Source: Pseudomonas brassicacearum
Lineage (GTDB): Bacteria; Pseudomonadota; Gammaproteobacteria; Pseudomonadales; Pseudomonadaceae
Length of the DNA stretch: 64,000 nt
Assembly: GCF_003732265.1 (NCBI RefSeq)
Contig: NZ_MOBK01000011.1
Coordinates: 248,001-312,000, forward strand
Direction of reading: 5' to 3'
The position numbers and the translations under genes were made by a program. Position 1 is the first letter of the stretch. Each line of letters opens with the position of its first letter. Shown in pieces: positions 51,039 to 59,333 of the stretch. Under the pieces are notes generated by a model. That model made no database searches, was not told the origin of the DNA, and saw only the letters and a program-made list of their open reading frames with translations.

Positions 51039-52688
51039 ATGAAGACTCTCCTGGATGAATTCGACTACATCGTGGTCGGCGCCGGGCCCGCTGGGTGTTT
51101 GCTGGCCAATCGACTGTCGGCCAACCCGCAACACCGGGTGCTGCTGCTCGAAGCCGGCGGCCGCGATAACTACGCGTGGATTCACATTCCCGTGGGTTAC
51201 CTGTTCTGCATCGGCAACCCTCGCACCGACTGGTGCTTCAAGACCCAGGCGCAAGCAGGCCTGCAAGGTCGCACCCTGAGTTACCCGCGCGGCAAAGTGC
51301 TCGGCGGTTGTTCTTCCATCAACGGCATGATCTACATGCGTGGCCAGGCCGGCGACTACGAAGGCTGGGCCGCCGACGGCAATCCGGGCTGGAGCTGGAA
51401 CGACGTGTTGCCGCTGTTCAAAAAGAGCGAAAACCATTTTGCCGGCGACTCCGAATTTCACGGCGCCAGCGGCGACTGGCGGGTCGAGCGGCAGCGGCTG
51501 TCGTGGCCGATTCTGGATGCCTTCCGCAACGCTGCCGAGCAAAGCGGCATTGCCAGCATCGATGATTTCAACCAGGGCGATAACGAAGGCTGCGGATACT
51601 TTCAGGTCAATCAGAAGGCCGGGATTCGCTGGAATGCGGCCAAGGCGTTTCTCAAACCGGTCCGCCACCGGGCCAATCTCACCGTGCTGACCGACGTCGA
51701 AGTGGACCGCGTGCTGCTGGAAAACGGTCGTGCCTCAGCGCTGATAACGCGCTGGCAAAGTCAGGCGAAAACCTTCAAGGCGCGCAAGGAAATCGTCCTG
51801 TGTGCCGGCTCTGTCGGCTCACCGGGCATCCTTCAGCGCTCGGGGATCGGACCGCGTTCGCTGCTGCAAAAACTCGGGATCGGCGTCGCCCATGAGCTGC
51901 CCGGGGTGGGTGGCAATCTGCAGGACCACCTGCAATTGCGGCTGATCTACAAACTGGAAAACGCGCGGACGCTGAACCAGATCGCCGGCAGCGTGTGGGG
52001 CAAAATGGGCATGGGTTTGCGCTACCTTTATGACCGCAGCGGCCCGCTGTCGATGGCGCCGAGTCAGCTGGGGGCCTTCGCCCGTTCGGGACCGGAACAG
52101 ACTTCGGCCAATCTCGAATACCACGTGCAACCACTGTCGCTGGAGCGCTTCGGCGAGCCGTTGCACCCCTTCCCCGCCTTTACCGCTTCGGTCTGCGATC
52201 TACGGCCGCAAAGCCGTGGCCGGGTGGACATCAGTTCTGCCAATCCGCAGGACGCGCCGGTGATTCAACCCAACTATTTGAGTCACCCGGAGGATTTGCG
52301 CGTTGCGGCGGATGCCATTCGCCTGACCCGGCGCATCGTTGCCGCGCCGGCGTTGCATGCGTTCAAACCGGTCGAGTATTTGCCTGGTGATCGTTTGCAG
52401 ACTGAAGAGGAATTGCATGAGGCTGCTGCGCAGATTGGCACGACCATTTTCCATCCGGTGGGCACTTGCCGGATGGGTAATGACGCGGATGCGGTGGTGG
52501 ATGCCGAGTTGCGGGTCCGTGGCATTCCCGGTTTGCGGGTGGCTGATGCCTCGATCATGCCGCGCATTACCTCGGGCAATACCTGTTCGCCGACGTTGAT
52601 GATTGCCGAAAAAGCCGCCCAGCTAATACTCGAATCCACAGCCAACACCATCCCTGTAGGAGTGAGCCTGCTCGCGATGACGGACTGA
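51039..52688 (+). CDS. GMC family FAD-dependent oxidoreductase
   Basis: A 549-residue flavoprotein related to choline and alcohol dehydrogenases. The FAD site FDYIVVGAGPAGCLLANRL is near residue 7, the first GMC signature GKVLGGCSSINGMIYMRGQA near 87, and the second CAGSVGSPGILQRSGIG near 255. The active-site His pair lies in TIFHPVGTCRMG near 470 and SGNTCSPTLMIAEKAA near 510. ATG 51039 has GAGG upstream; ATG 51003 would add 12 residues. The last 12 residues (PVGVSLLAMTD) come from a REP element. It is probably controlled by the divergent LysR. Substrate unknown. Confidence 0.88.
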   Translation: MKTLLDEFDYIVVGAGPAGCLLANRLSANPQHRVLLLEAGGRDNYAWIHIPVGYLFCIGNPRTDWCFKTQAQAGLQGRTLSYPRGKVLGGCSSINGMIYMRGQAGDYEGWAADGNPGWSWNDVLPLFKKSENHFAGDSEFHGASGDWRVERQRLSWPILDAFRNAAEQSGIASIDDFNQGDNEGCGYFQVNQKAGIRWNAAKAFLKPVRHRANLTVLTDVEVDRVLLENGRASALITRWQSQAKTFKARKEIVLCAGSVGSPGILQRSGIGPRSLLQKLGIGVAHELPGVGGNLQDHLQLRLIYKLENARTLNQIAGSVWGKMGMGLRYLYDRSGPLSMAPSQLGAFARSGPEQTSANLEYHVQPLSLERFGEPLHPFPAFTASVCDLRPQSRGRVDISSANPQDAPVIQPNYLSHPEDLRVAADAIRLTRRIVAAPALHAFKPVEYLPGDRLQTEEELHEAAAQIGTTIFHPVGTCRMGNDADAVVDAELRVRGIPGLRVADASIMPRITSGNTCSPTLMIAEKAAQLILESTANTIPVGVSLLAMTD

Positions 52689-52748
52689 CATTCAACATTT
52701 ATGGTGACTGATACACCGCTATCGCGAGCAGGCTCACTCCTACAAGGG
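52652..52748. repeat. Inverted REP pair
   Basis: CCCTGTAGGAGTGAGCCTGC and its complement flank a spacer of about 28 bases. The left arm encodes the C-terminus of the GMC protein. Confidence 0.93.
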
Positions 52749-52860
52749 GATTTGCAGTCCTTGAGGGATTGAACTTTGCTCGCGGCATCGGGCACTACTT
52801 TTACATGGAACACGCAACACCAGTGGAACAACAAAAACAATCACTGTGAGGGATACCGAT

Positions 52861-54483
52861 ATGTCAGAACATGTTCAGCCCCTGGAAGCCGCGCCCGTCG
52901 CGACGATCACCCACGACACCCGCAAAGTCATCTTCGCCTCGTCACTGGGGACGGTGTTCGAGTGGTACGACTTTTTCCTCTATGGCGCCCTCGCGGCGGT
53001 CATCAGCAAACAATTTTTCGCCGGGGTCAACGACACCACGGCGTTCATTTTTGCGCTGATGGCCTTTGCTGCTGGCTTCATCGTGCGGCCCTTTGGCGCG
53101 TTGGTGTTTGGACGATTGGGGGACATGATCGGGCGCAAGTACACCTTCCTCGCAACCATCGTGCTCATGGGCCTGGCGACGTTCTGCGTCGGCTTGCTAC
53201 CGACCTACGCGAGCATCGGCATCGCTGCGCCGATCATCCTGGTGGTGCTGCGCATGCTTCAGGGCCTGGCCCTGGGCGGTGAATATGGCGGCGCTGCGAC
53301 CTATGTCGCGGAACATGCACCGATCGGAAAACGCGGCTTCCACACCAGCTGGATTCAGTCCACGGCAACCCTAGGTTTGTTGCTGTCGCTGTTGGTGGTG
53401 CTCGGTTGCCGCTACTTCACCGGTGACCAGTTCGAAGTCTGGGGCTGGCGCATTCCGTTTCTGTTTTCGATCATTTTGCTGGGCATCTCGACCTGGATTC
53501 GCCTGAGCCTGCACGAGTCGCCGGCCTTCGTGAAAATGAAAGAGGAAGGCAAACTCTGCAAGTCGCCGCTGCGTGATTCTTTCGGCAAGTGGGAAAACCT
53601 CAAGGTCGTGCTGATTGCCCTGTTCAGCATCAACGCCGGGCAAGCGGTGACCTTTTACGCCGCGCAGTTTTATGTGCTGTTCTTCCTCACCCAGTTCCTG
53701 AAGATGGACCCGGCGGTGGCCAACGGTTTGCTGATTGTCAGCGTGATCATTGGCGCGCCGTTCTTCATCTTCTTTGGCTGGCTGTCGGACAAGGTCGGGC
53801 GCAAACCGGTGTTGATGATCGGCCTGCTACTGGCCACCGCGCTGTATTTCCCGATCTTCAAATCCCTGGCGCATTACGCCAACCCGGCCATTGACCAGGC
53901 CAGCCGTCAGGCGCCGATCACGGTATTGGCCGACCCGGCGACGTGCACGTTCCAGTTCGACCCGGTGGGCAAGGCAAAATTTGATAGCCCGTGCGACAAG
54001 GTCAAAACCTTTCTGGTCAAGCAGGGCCTGCCATACGCCAGTGCCGCCGCACCCGCTGGCAGTGGCGTGCAAGTGAGTGTCGGTGACGTAAAAATCGACG
54101 GTTATGACGAAGCGGCCTTGCGCGGCGCAGTGACGCTGGCCGGCTATCCGTCACAGGCTGATATGCAGCAAATCAACAAGCCGATGATTGTGGCGCTGAT
54201 CGTCGCACTGATCATCATCTCGGCCATGTGCTACGGCCCGCTGGCGGCGTTGATGGTCGAACTGTTCCCGACGCGCATCCGCTACACCTCGATGTCGCTG
54301 CCCTATCACATCGGCAACGGCTGGTTTGGCGGATTCCTGCCGACGGTGTCGTTTGCGTTGGTGGTCTACACCGGCGACATCTTCTACGGGCTCTGGTACC
54401 CGGTGGTGATTACCGCGGTGAGCCTGGTGGTGGGGATGATCTGTTTGCGCGAGACCAAGAACGTCGATCTCGATAAAAACTGA
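52861..54483 (+). CDS. MFS transporter, metabolite:H+ symporter (MHS) family
   Basis: A 540-residue inner membrane carrier like ProP, ShiA and KgtP. Signatures are ASSLGTVFEWYDFFLYGALA near residue 24, RPFGALVFGRLGDMIGRKYT near 77, and LGGEYGGAATYVAEHAP near 138. It is about 100 residues longer than usual because of a polar insert near residues 350-440 that holds two cysteines (TCTFQFDP and SPCDKVK), probably a periplasmic domain with a disulfide. GAGGG lies nine bases before ATG 52861. Substrate unknown; an organic acid is likely. Confidence 0.88.
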   Translation: MSEHVQPLEAAPVATITHDTRKVIFASSLGTVFEWYDFFLYGALAAVISKQFFAGVNDTTAFIFALMAFAAGFIVRPFGALVFGRLGDMIGRKYTFLATIVLMGLATFCVGLLPTYASIGIAAPIILVVLRMLQGLALGGEYGGAATYVAEHAPIGKRGFHTSWIQSTATLGLLLSLLVVLGCRYFTGDQFEVWGWRIPFLFSIILLGISTWIRLSLHESPAFVKMKEEGKLCKSPLRDSFGKWENLKVVLIALFSINAGQAVTFYAAQFYVLFFLTQFLKMDPAVANGLLIVSVIIGAPFFIFFGWLSDKVGRKPVLMIGLLLATALYFPIFKSLAHYANPAIDQASRQAPITVLADPATCTFQFDPVGKAKFDSPCDKVKTFLVKQGLPYASAAAPAGSGVQVSVGDVKIDGYDEAALRGAVTLAGYPSQADMQQINKPMIVALIVALIIISAMCYGPLAALMVELFPTRIRYTSMSLPYHIGNGWFGGFLPTVSFALVVYTGDIFYGLWYPVVITAVSLVVGMICLRETKNVDLDKN

Positions 54484-54491
54484 CGGGGCTT

Positions 54492-54516
54492 TGTGGCGAG
54501 GGGCTCCCTCGCCACA
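54492..54516. terminator. Hairpin between convergent genes
   Basis: TGTGGCGAGGG pairs perfectly with CCCTCGCCACA around a three-base loop between the MHS transporter and DUF427 genes. It can serve both strands but lacks a strong T tract. Confidence 0.65.
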
Positions 54517-54535
54517 CACTTTGGGGAAACGATCC

Positions 54536-54904
54536 TCAGACCTCGGAATCGAGCAATTCGAATTTCACCTGATCCGGGTAGAACGCCACGTAATTGCGAA
54601 TCTGATCGACAGATATTTTAGGGTTCTCGTAACTCCAGACCGCATTCGCGCCTTCATGCCCCGGGACTTGCAAGCTGAAATAAGTGGCATCGCCCTTGTA
54701 GGGGCAATAGCTGGTGTGGTCGGTGCGGGCATAATACTTTTCATCGATGTCCTCTCGCGGCACGTAGTACACCGGCGGGTAATTGGCCTCCAACAGCACC
54801 AGGGCGCGCGCGGACGCGGCTACCTGAATGCCATGAAACTTCACCAGCAGGCAGCCCGGCTGCTCGGCGATGGTGATGACAGGACTGGGACCGGAGCTTT
54901 TCAT
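54536..54904 (-). CDS. DUF427 family protein
   Basis: A 122-residue soluble protein. The phrases PPVYYVPREDIDEKYYARTD, SYCPYKGDATYFS and AVWSYENPKISVDQIRNYVA, followed by FYPDQVKFE, are diagnostic of DUF427, a small beta-rich fold found widely in bacteria. Its biochemical role is not established. It is convergent with the MHS transporter, and the next gene upstream is divergent. Confidence 0.9.
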   Translation of the reverse strand: MKSSGPSPVITIAEQPGCLLVKFHGIQVAASARALVLLEANYPPVYYVPREDIDEKYYARTDHTSYCPYKGDATYFSLQVPGHEGANAVWSYENPKISVDQIRNYVAFYPDQVKFELLDSEV

Positions 54905-55168
54905 GGAATACGTTCCTCATGACGGTGATGAACCTGGGAGCGTGGCGCGCCCGTGATGGCGCGTGCAGCGGCCCCGAACCTGAGACCACAACTTTCAGGT
55001 ATAACCCAAAAATCGCCATTGCCACGGCCCCGCAGCCGAACGGGCCGTTTTGACGGGCGCAACCAGACGCAACAGCTTTGCTGTACATCCATACAGATAA
55101 AGATTGATCCGGCGCTCATCACCGGCCATTCTGTGCGCCTCTTGCACACTTGATGAACGATGGTGGTT
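54905..55168. promoter_or_regulatory. Divergent gap between DUF427 and topB
   Basis: This 264-base region must hold both promoters. No gene, repeat or convincing operator is visible. Confidence 0.4.
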
Positions 55169-57118
55169 ATGCGGCTGTACCTCTGTGAAAAACCTTCCCA
55201 GGCCAAAGACATTGCAGCAGTGCTCGGCGCCAAGCGTCGAGGCGACGGCTGCTGGCTGGGAACAGACGTCACAGTGACCTGGTGCATCGGCCATCTGCTC
55301 GAAACCGCACCGCCGGACGCCTACGACGTGCGCTACAAACGCTGGGTACTGACCGACCTGCCGATCATTCCCGAGAAATGGAAGATGACCGTCAAGCCGC
55401 GCACGGCCAGCCAGTACAAAGCGGTCAAACGCTTGCTTGGCGAGGCTGATGAGCTGGTGATCGCCACCGACGCCGACCGCGAAGGCGAGATGATTGCCCG
55501 CGAACTGGTCGAGCACTGCCGCTATCGCGGGCCAATCCGCCGGTTGTGGCTGTCGGCGCTGGACGACGCGTCCATCCGCAAGGCGCTGGCCGCGCTCAAG
55601 CCGGGGGCCGAAACGTTCAGCCTTTATCATTCGGCGTTGGGCCGCTCCCGGGCCGACTGGCTGATCGGGATGAACATGAGCCGGTTGTTTACGTTGCTGG
55701 GGCGTCAATCCGGCTATCAAGGTGTGTTGCCGGTGGGTCGGGTGCAGACGCCGACTTTGCGGCTGGTGGTGGACCGCGATCGCAGCATTGCCGATTTCGT
55801 CCCCGTGGCCTATTGGGCCATCGACGTGCAGCTGCTGCACGAAGGCACCGCGTTCACTGCACAGTGGCGCGCGGCGTCTGACGCTTGTGATGATCAGGAT
55901 CGCTGCCTGAATCAGGGCCTCGCGCAAAATGCGGCTCAAGCGCTTGCGAACGCAACGACTGCGCGGGTGATCAAACTGCGCACCGAGCGCATGCGTGAAG
56001 TCGCCCCGCTGCCCTTCGATCTGGGCACCTTGCAGGAAGTCTGTTCGAAGAAGCTAGGGCTCGGCGCCCAGGAGACCCTGGATATCGCCCAGGCGCTCTA
56101 CGAAACCCACAAAGTCATCACCTACCCGCGCAGTGATTGCGGTTTTCTGCCGTTGAGTCAGCACAGCGAAGCCCCCGGCATTCTCGCCGCACTGCGCCAG
56201 GCCGATCCGTCCCTGAACGCGCTGAACGATTACCTGGAACCGCAACGGCGCTCAAGGGCGTGGAACGATGCCAAGGTCACGGCGCACCACGGCATCATCC
56301 CCACGGCAGCGGCGAAGAATCTGGAGCGACTGGTGGGCAAACAGCGGGCGGTCTACACGCTGATCCGCGCCCGTTATCTCGCGCAGTTCCTGCCCAATCA
56401 TGAATACGACCGCACCCAGGCCGACTTCAACTGCGCCGGTGAAGCCCTGCGTGCCGTCGGCAAACAGATCGTCGAGCCTGGCTGGAAACGTGCCCTGCCG
56501 GAAGCCCTCGCCCCCGCCAAGGGCCGTGAGGCGCCTGCGCCACAAACCTTGCCGGCACTGGCCGAGGGGCTGGATTGCGCAGTCGCCGATGTGAAGCTCA
56601 AGGACCTGTGGACGCAGCCACCCAAGCCGTTCACCGAAGGCGACCTGATCAAGGCCATGAAGAACGTGGCCAAACTGGTGGAAGACCCGCTGCTCAAACA
56701 GAAGCTCAAGGACACTACCGGCATCGGCACCGAGGCGACACGCGCCTCGATCATCCAGGGCTTGCTCGACCGTGGTTACCTGATCAAGAACGGCAAGGCG
56801 CTGGCCGCTACGCCGGCGGCCTTCAGCCTGATCGATGCGGTGCCGCGCGCGATTGCCGACCCCGGCACCACCGCAATCTGGGAACAGGCGCTGGACATGG
56901 TGCAGAGCGGCGAAATGAGCCTGGAAGAATTCGTCACCAAACAGGCGGCGTGGATGAGCAAGCAAGTCGCCCGTTGCGCCGGTTTGAGCCTGACAATCAG
57001 CGGGCCGGCCAGCCCGGCCGGGCGTGGTGCCGCACCGTGGAAGAAAAAACGCAAACCAGCGCCACGCAAACCCTCGACGGGCAGCAAACGCGCCGCGAAA
57101 CCGACCAGCAAGGCTTGA
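55169..57118 (+). CDS. topB: DNA topoisomerase III
   Basis: A 649-residue type IA topoisomerase that decatenates DNA and resolves recombination or replication intermediates. The Toprim site is MRLYLCEKPSQAKDIAAVLG at residues 1-20, with DADREGE near 100. The catalytic Tyr is in HKVITYPRSDCGFLP near 316. TTGIGTEATRASIIQGLLDR near 510 is also typical. The C-terminus has no Cys4 zinc fingers but a basic tail (KKKRKPAPRKPSTGSKRAAK). ATG 55169 gives the usual N-terminus; ATG 55160 adds three residues. Confidence 0.92.
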   Translation: MRLYLCEKPSQAKDIAAVLGAKRRGDGCWLGTDVTVTWCIGHLLETAPPDAYDVRYKRWVLTDLPIIPEKWKMTVKPRTASQYKAVKRLLGEADELVIATDADREGEMIARELVEHCRYRGPIRRLWLSALDDASIRKALAALKPGAETFSLYHSALGRSRADWLIGMNMSRLFTLLGRQSGYQGVLPVGRVQTPTLRLVVDRDRSIADFVPVAYWAIDVQLLHEGTAFTAQWRAASDACDDQDRCLNQGLAQNAAQALANATTARVIKLRTERMREVAPLPFDLGTLQEVCSKKLGLGAQETLDIAQALYETHKVITYPRSDCGFLPLSQHSEAPGILAALRQADPSLNALNDYLEPQRRSRAWNDAKVTAHHGIIPTAAAKNLERLVGKQRAVYTLIRARYLAQFLPNHEYDRTQADFNCAGEALRAVGKQIVEPGWKRALPEALAPAKGREAPAPQTLPALAEGLDCAVADVKLKDLWTQPPKPFTEGDLIKAMKNVAKLVEDPLLKQKLKDTTGIGTEATRASIIQGLLDRGYLIKNGKALAATPAAFSLIDAVPRAIADPGTTAIWEQALDMVQSGEMSLEEFVTKQAAWMSKQVARCAGLSLTISGPASPAGRGAAPWKKKRKPAPRKPSTGSKRAAKPTSKA

Positions 57119-57188
57119 TGGCACTTCGAACGGACCGGGATGGTCTAGTGTTCTTCAAGTCCGGCGACTGCCTGTTCTGAAAAGACAT

Positions 57189-57220
57189 CGCAGCCGCGTT
57201 TCACTCGACAGCTGCTACAG
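57189..57220. repeat. Half copy of second-family repeat
   Basis: CGCAGCCGCGTTTCACTCGA followed by CAGCTGCTACAG resembles one arm of the repeat at 20911-21057. It lies just before the GST ribosome site. Confidence 0.6.
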
Positions 57221-57231
57221 GAATTATATTT

Positions 57232-57861
57232 ATGATTATCGTGCATCACCTGAACAACTCCCGCTCCCAGCGCATTCTCTGGCTGCTGGAAGAACTGGCG
57301 ATTCCTTACGAGCTGAAACTGTATCAGCGCGATCCAAAAACCAATCTCGCCCCGCCGGAACTGAAAGCGGTCAATGCGCTGGGCAAGTCCCCGGTCATTG
57401 AAGACGGTTCGCAGAAACTGATCGAGTCCGCGGCGATCATCGATTACCTGATCCGCCGTCATGGCCAGGGTCGGCTGCAACCTGATCCGTCCACCCCCGC
57501 CTACGACGAATACGTTCAATGGCTGCACTTCGCCGAAGGCTCGGCGATGTTGCCGCTGATGCTGAACCTGTATGTCGGACGCCTGGGTGATGCCGGTGCA
57601 CCGCTGCATCCGCGCATCAACTCGGAAGTCGCCAACTACCTGGGCTACCTCGACACCGCACTGAGCCAGTCCGATTACCTGCTCGGTGACGAGTTCACCG
57701 CCGCCGATATCCAGATGAGCTTCATCGGCGAGATCGCCCGGGCCCAGGGCAAGCTGGCCAATTACCCTCATGTAGCGGCCTGGGTCCAACGCTTCCAGGC
57801 GCGTCCGGCTTACATCGCCGCGTTGAAGAAAGGCGGCAAGTACGACTTTGCGCCGCACTGA
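57232..57861 (+). CDS. Glutathione S-transferase
   Basis: A 209-residue enzyme with the thioredoxin-like domain MIIVHHLNNSRSQRILWLLE at the start, where the Ser in NNSRS is the likely catalytic residue. NALGKSPVIEDGSQKLIESA near residue 45 binds glutathione. The helical C-terminal domain carries YLLGDEFTAADIQMSF near 150, the N-capping box typical of the family. The ribosome site overlaps a repeat half-copy. The physiological substrate is unknown. Confidence 0.9.
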   Translation: MIIVHHLNNSRSQRILWLLEELAIPYELKLYQRDPKTNLAPPELKAVNALGKSPVIEDGSQKLIESAAIIDYLIRRHGQGRLQPDPSTPAYDEYVQWLHFAEGSAMLPLMLNLYVGRLGDAGAPLHPRINSEVANYLGYLDTALSQSDYLLGDEFTAADIQMSFIGEIARAQGKLANYPHVAAWVQRFQARPAYIAALKKGGKYDFAPH

Positions 57862-57911
57862 GTGATCCTGACAGGGCCACGGACGGCCCTGCGTTACCTG
57901 GAGCGCCCCGA

Positions 57912-58409
57912 ATGCCTTCGATAGAACTGCACGCCGCCCAGCGTGACGACTTCGACACCCTCGAAAACCTGATGCAGTTCTACGTGTACGACTTCAGCGA
58001 ATGGTTGCCGCTGCCACTGGGTGAGCACGGCTTTTTCGACATCGAGCCCAAACAGGATTACTGGCGCAACCCCGCAATCCGACCGTTTCTGATCCGGGTC
58101 GACGGTGAGCTGGCCGGTTTCGTGACCGTGGATGACGACACCCACCTCGAAGGCGCCGAGTACAACATCGGCTACTTTTTTGTCAGTCGGCGCTTCCGTG
58201 GCCAAGGTGTCGCGAAGTTTGTCGTTTCCGCCCTCTTGAGCCAATTCCCCGGTCAATGGCAGATTTTCCACATCGATGCGAACCCGCCTGCACGGCGGTT
58301 CTGGGCCAAAGTGATGCCTGATCTCACGGGCAATCAATTCACCCTGCATCAGCAGCCAGTCGACGGCTATCCCTGCACGCTCTATCGCTTCCAGAGCCCG
58401 CAGCCGTAG
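57912..58409 (+). CDS. GNAT family N-acetyltransferase
   Basis: A 165-residue acetyltransferase. The acetyl-CoA site RRFRGQGVAKFVV lies near residues 96-108, following the beta-4 strand YNIGYFFVS. The N-terminus carries FYVYDFSEWLPLPLGEHGFF. GGAG lies nine bases before the ATG, and the gene follows the GST gene after 50 bases on the same strand. The substrate is unknown. Confidence 0.88.
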   Translation: MPSIELHAAQRDDFDTLENLMQFYVYDFSEWLPLPLGEHGFFDIEPKQDYWRNPAIRPFLIRVDGELAGFVTVDDDTHLEGAEYNIGYFFVSRRFRGQGVAKFVVSALLSQFPGQWQIFHIDANPPARRFWAKVMPDLTGNQFTLHQQPVDGYPCTLYRFQSPQP

Positions 58410-58465
58410 GCCTGAGGGGCGTGTTCCGGCCTCGCTTTTTCATTCCAATCCGTTTTGTCCGACAA

Positions 58466-58495
58466 TATGTAGTGACTAAAAAAAATCACTACATA
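58466..58495. promoter_or_regulatory. Perfect 10-bp inverted repeat with A-tract spacer
   Basis: TATGTAGTGA and TCACTACATA are exact complements separated by CTAAAAAAAA. The site has the size and symmetry of a dimeric-repressor operator and precedes a small reading frame and the gene at 58934. Confidence 0.5.
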
Positions 58496-58560
58496 ACGGT
58501 TGACGCCTCCGTTTTGCCCTTGCATGATGCAGACATCTCCCCGATCGGGAGTACAGCAAC

Positions 58561-58713
58561 ATGTTTGAGCAAGCTCGTCTGACCGCCGAGCTGTTTTTCC
58601 CGGATACACGCTGCCCACAAGGCAGATTGAAGAAGCTGACCTGGCCCGAACGTCCAGTACAAGGACGAGAAGCGCTGGCGATCAATCCTCATGAAGCTTG
58701 TGGCCGACCCTGA
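58561..58713 (+). CDS. Candidate 50-residue protein
   Basis: A short frame from ATG 58561 to TGA 58713 encodes MFEQARLTAELFFPDTRCPQ and ends in ALAINPHEACGRP. GGGAG lies ten bases upstream. The product is basic with two cysteines and matches no family I know. It follows a strong inverted repeat that could be its operator. The evidence is only the start signals and open frame. Confidence 0.4.
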   Translation: MFEQARLTAELFFPDTRCPQGRLKKLTWPERPVQGREALAINPHEACGRP

Positions 58714-58933
58714 AAAGTCGGCAGTGGCCTCCAGGTATTCGCTGCTTCTCTTCGTTGTGACGCTAACGCGTAGCAGTTATTCAACACGACTACATGCAAC
58801 AGACGCGAGACCCGTTCAATTTGACGGCCGACCGCTGACGTCCTGGTTTCGGTGCCAGGGATCAACTAACCGATGGGCTACTTGTATTAGCGAACCAACT
58901 TTGAAAGATCACCAAATGGTCAAGGGGCAAATT
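58714..58933. other. Gap upstream of gene at 58934
   Basis: About 220 bases of lower GC without a convincing gene. They probably contain the promoter of the downstream gene. Confidence 0.4.
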
Positions 58934-59263
58934 ATGAATCTGAACAATCAACCTACTATCGATGAACTGGCTCGTATGTTCGCGGCGCAAAAAGACAGCC
59001 ACGACAGCCACATTCTGTGGATCAGCAAATCGGGCCAGGTTCATATCGACTGCCTGTCGCCTCACGCTCATGAAGCGGAGTTCGACCAGAACAACCAGAA
59101 CCTGCTCGCCCGACTGAAGATGTACCGTCGCGGCCAGGGCTATGTCGGCAAGAAAGCCGCGGCCGACAAGGACTTCATCGGTAATGTTCTGCAAACGCTG
59201 AAACAGGCATGGGCTTCGCTGCAGAACCAGAACGAAGTTCGGGTGATTGATCGGTTCTACTAA
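58934..59263 (+). CDS. Conserved-looking hypothetical protein
   Basis: A 109-residue soluble protein starting MNLNNQPTIDELARMFAAQK. The middle has ILWISKSGQVHIDCLSPHAH, a short beta region, and then KMYRRGQGYVGKKAAADKDF with a final helix. No family is recognised. AAGGGG sits nine bases before ATG 58934, and a strong terminator follows, so it is a single-gene unit. The longer frame from 58691 runs through non-coding-like sequence and is rejected. Confidence 0.78.
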   Translation: MNLNNQPTIDELARMFAAQKDSHDSHILWISKSGQVHIDCLSPHAHEAEFDQNNQNLLARLKMYRRGQGYVGKKAAADKDFIGNVLQTLKQAWASLQNQNEVRVIDRFY

Positions 59264-59280
59264 CAAACTGACTCACTGAT

Positions 59281-59321
59281 AAAAAAGGGCCTGCTCCCAT
59301 AAAAGAGCAGGCCCTTTTTTG
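59281..59321. terminator. Bidirectional intrinsic terminator
   Basis: GGGCCTGCTC pairs with GAGCAGGCCC around an eight-base loop, with six Ts after it and six As before it. It therefore serves both the gene ending at 59263 and cynR on the other strand. Confidence 0.93.
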
Positions 59322-59333
59322 TGCCTGAGTGTT

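Noticed and set aside
9852..52748. Regular repeats as a CRISPR array
   Set aside because: The repeats are inverted pairs scattered singly between genes, not direct repeats with uniform spacers; no cas genes are present.
58691..58933. N-terminal extension of the gene at 58934
   Set aside because: The longer frame has no ribosome site and non-coding composition; AAGGGG precedes ATG 58934.
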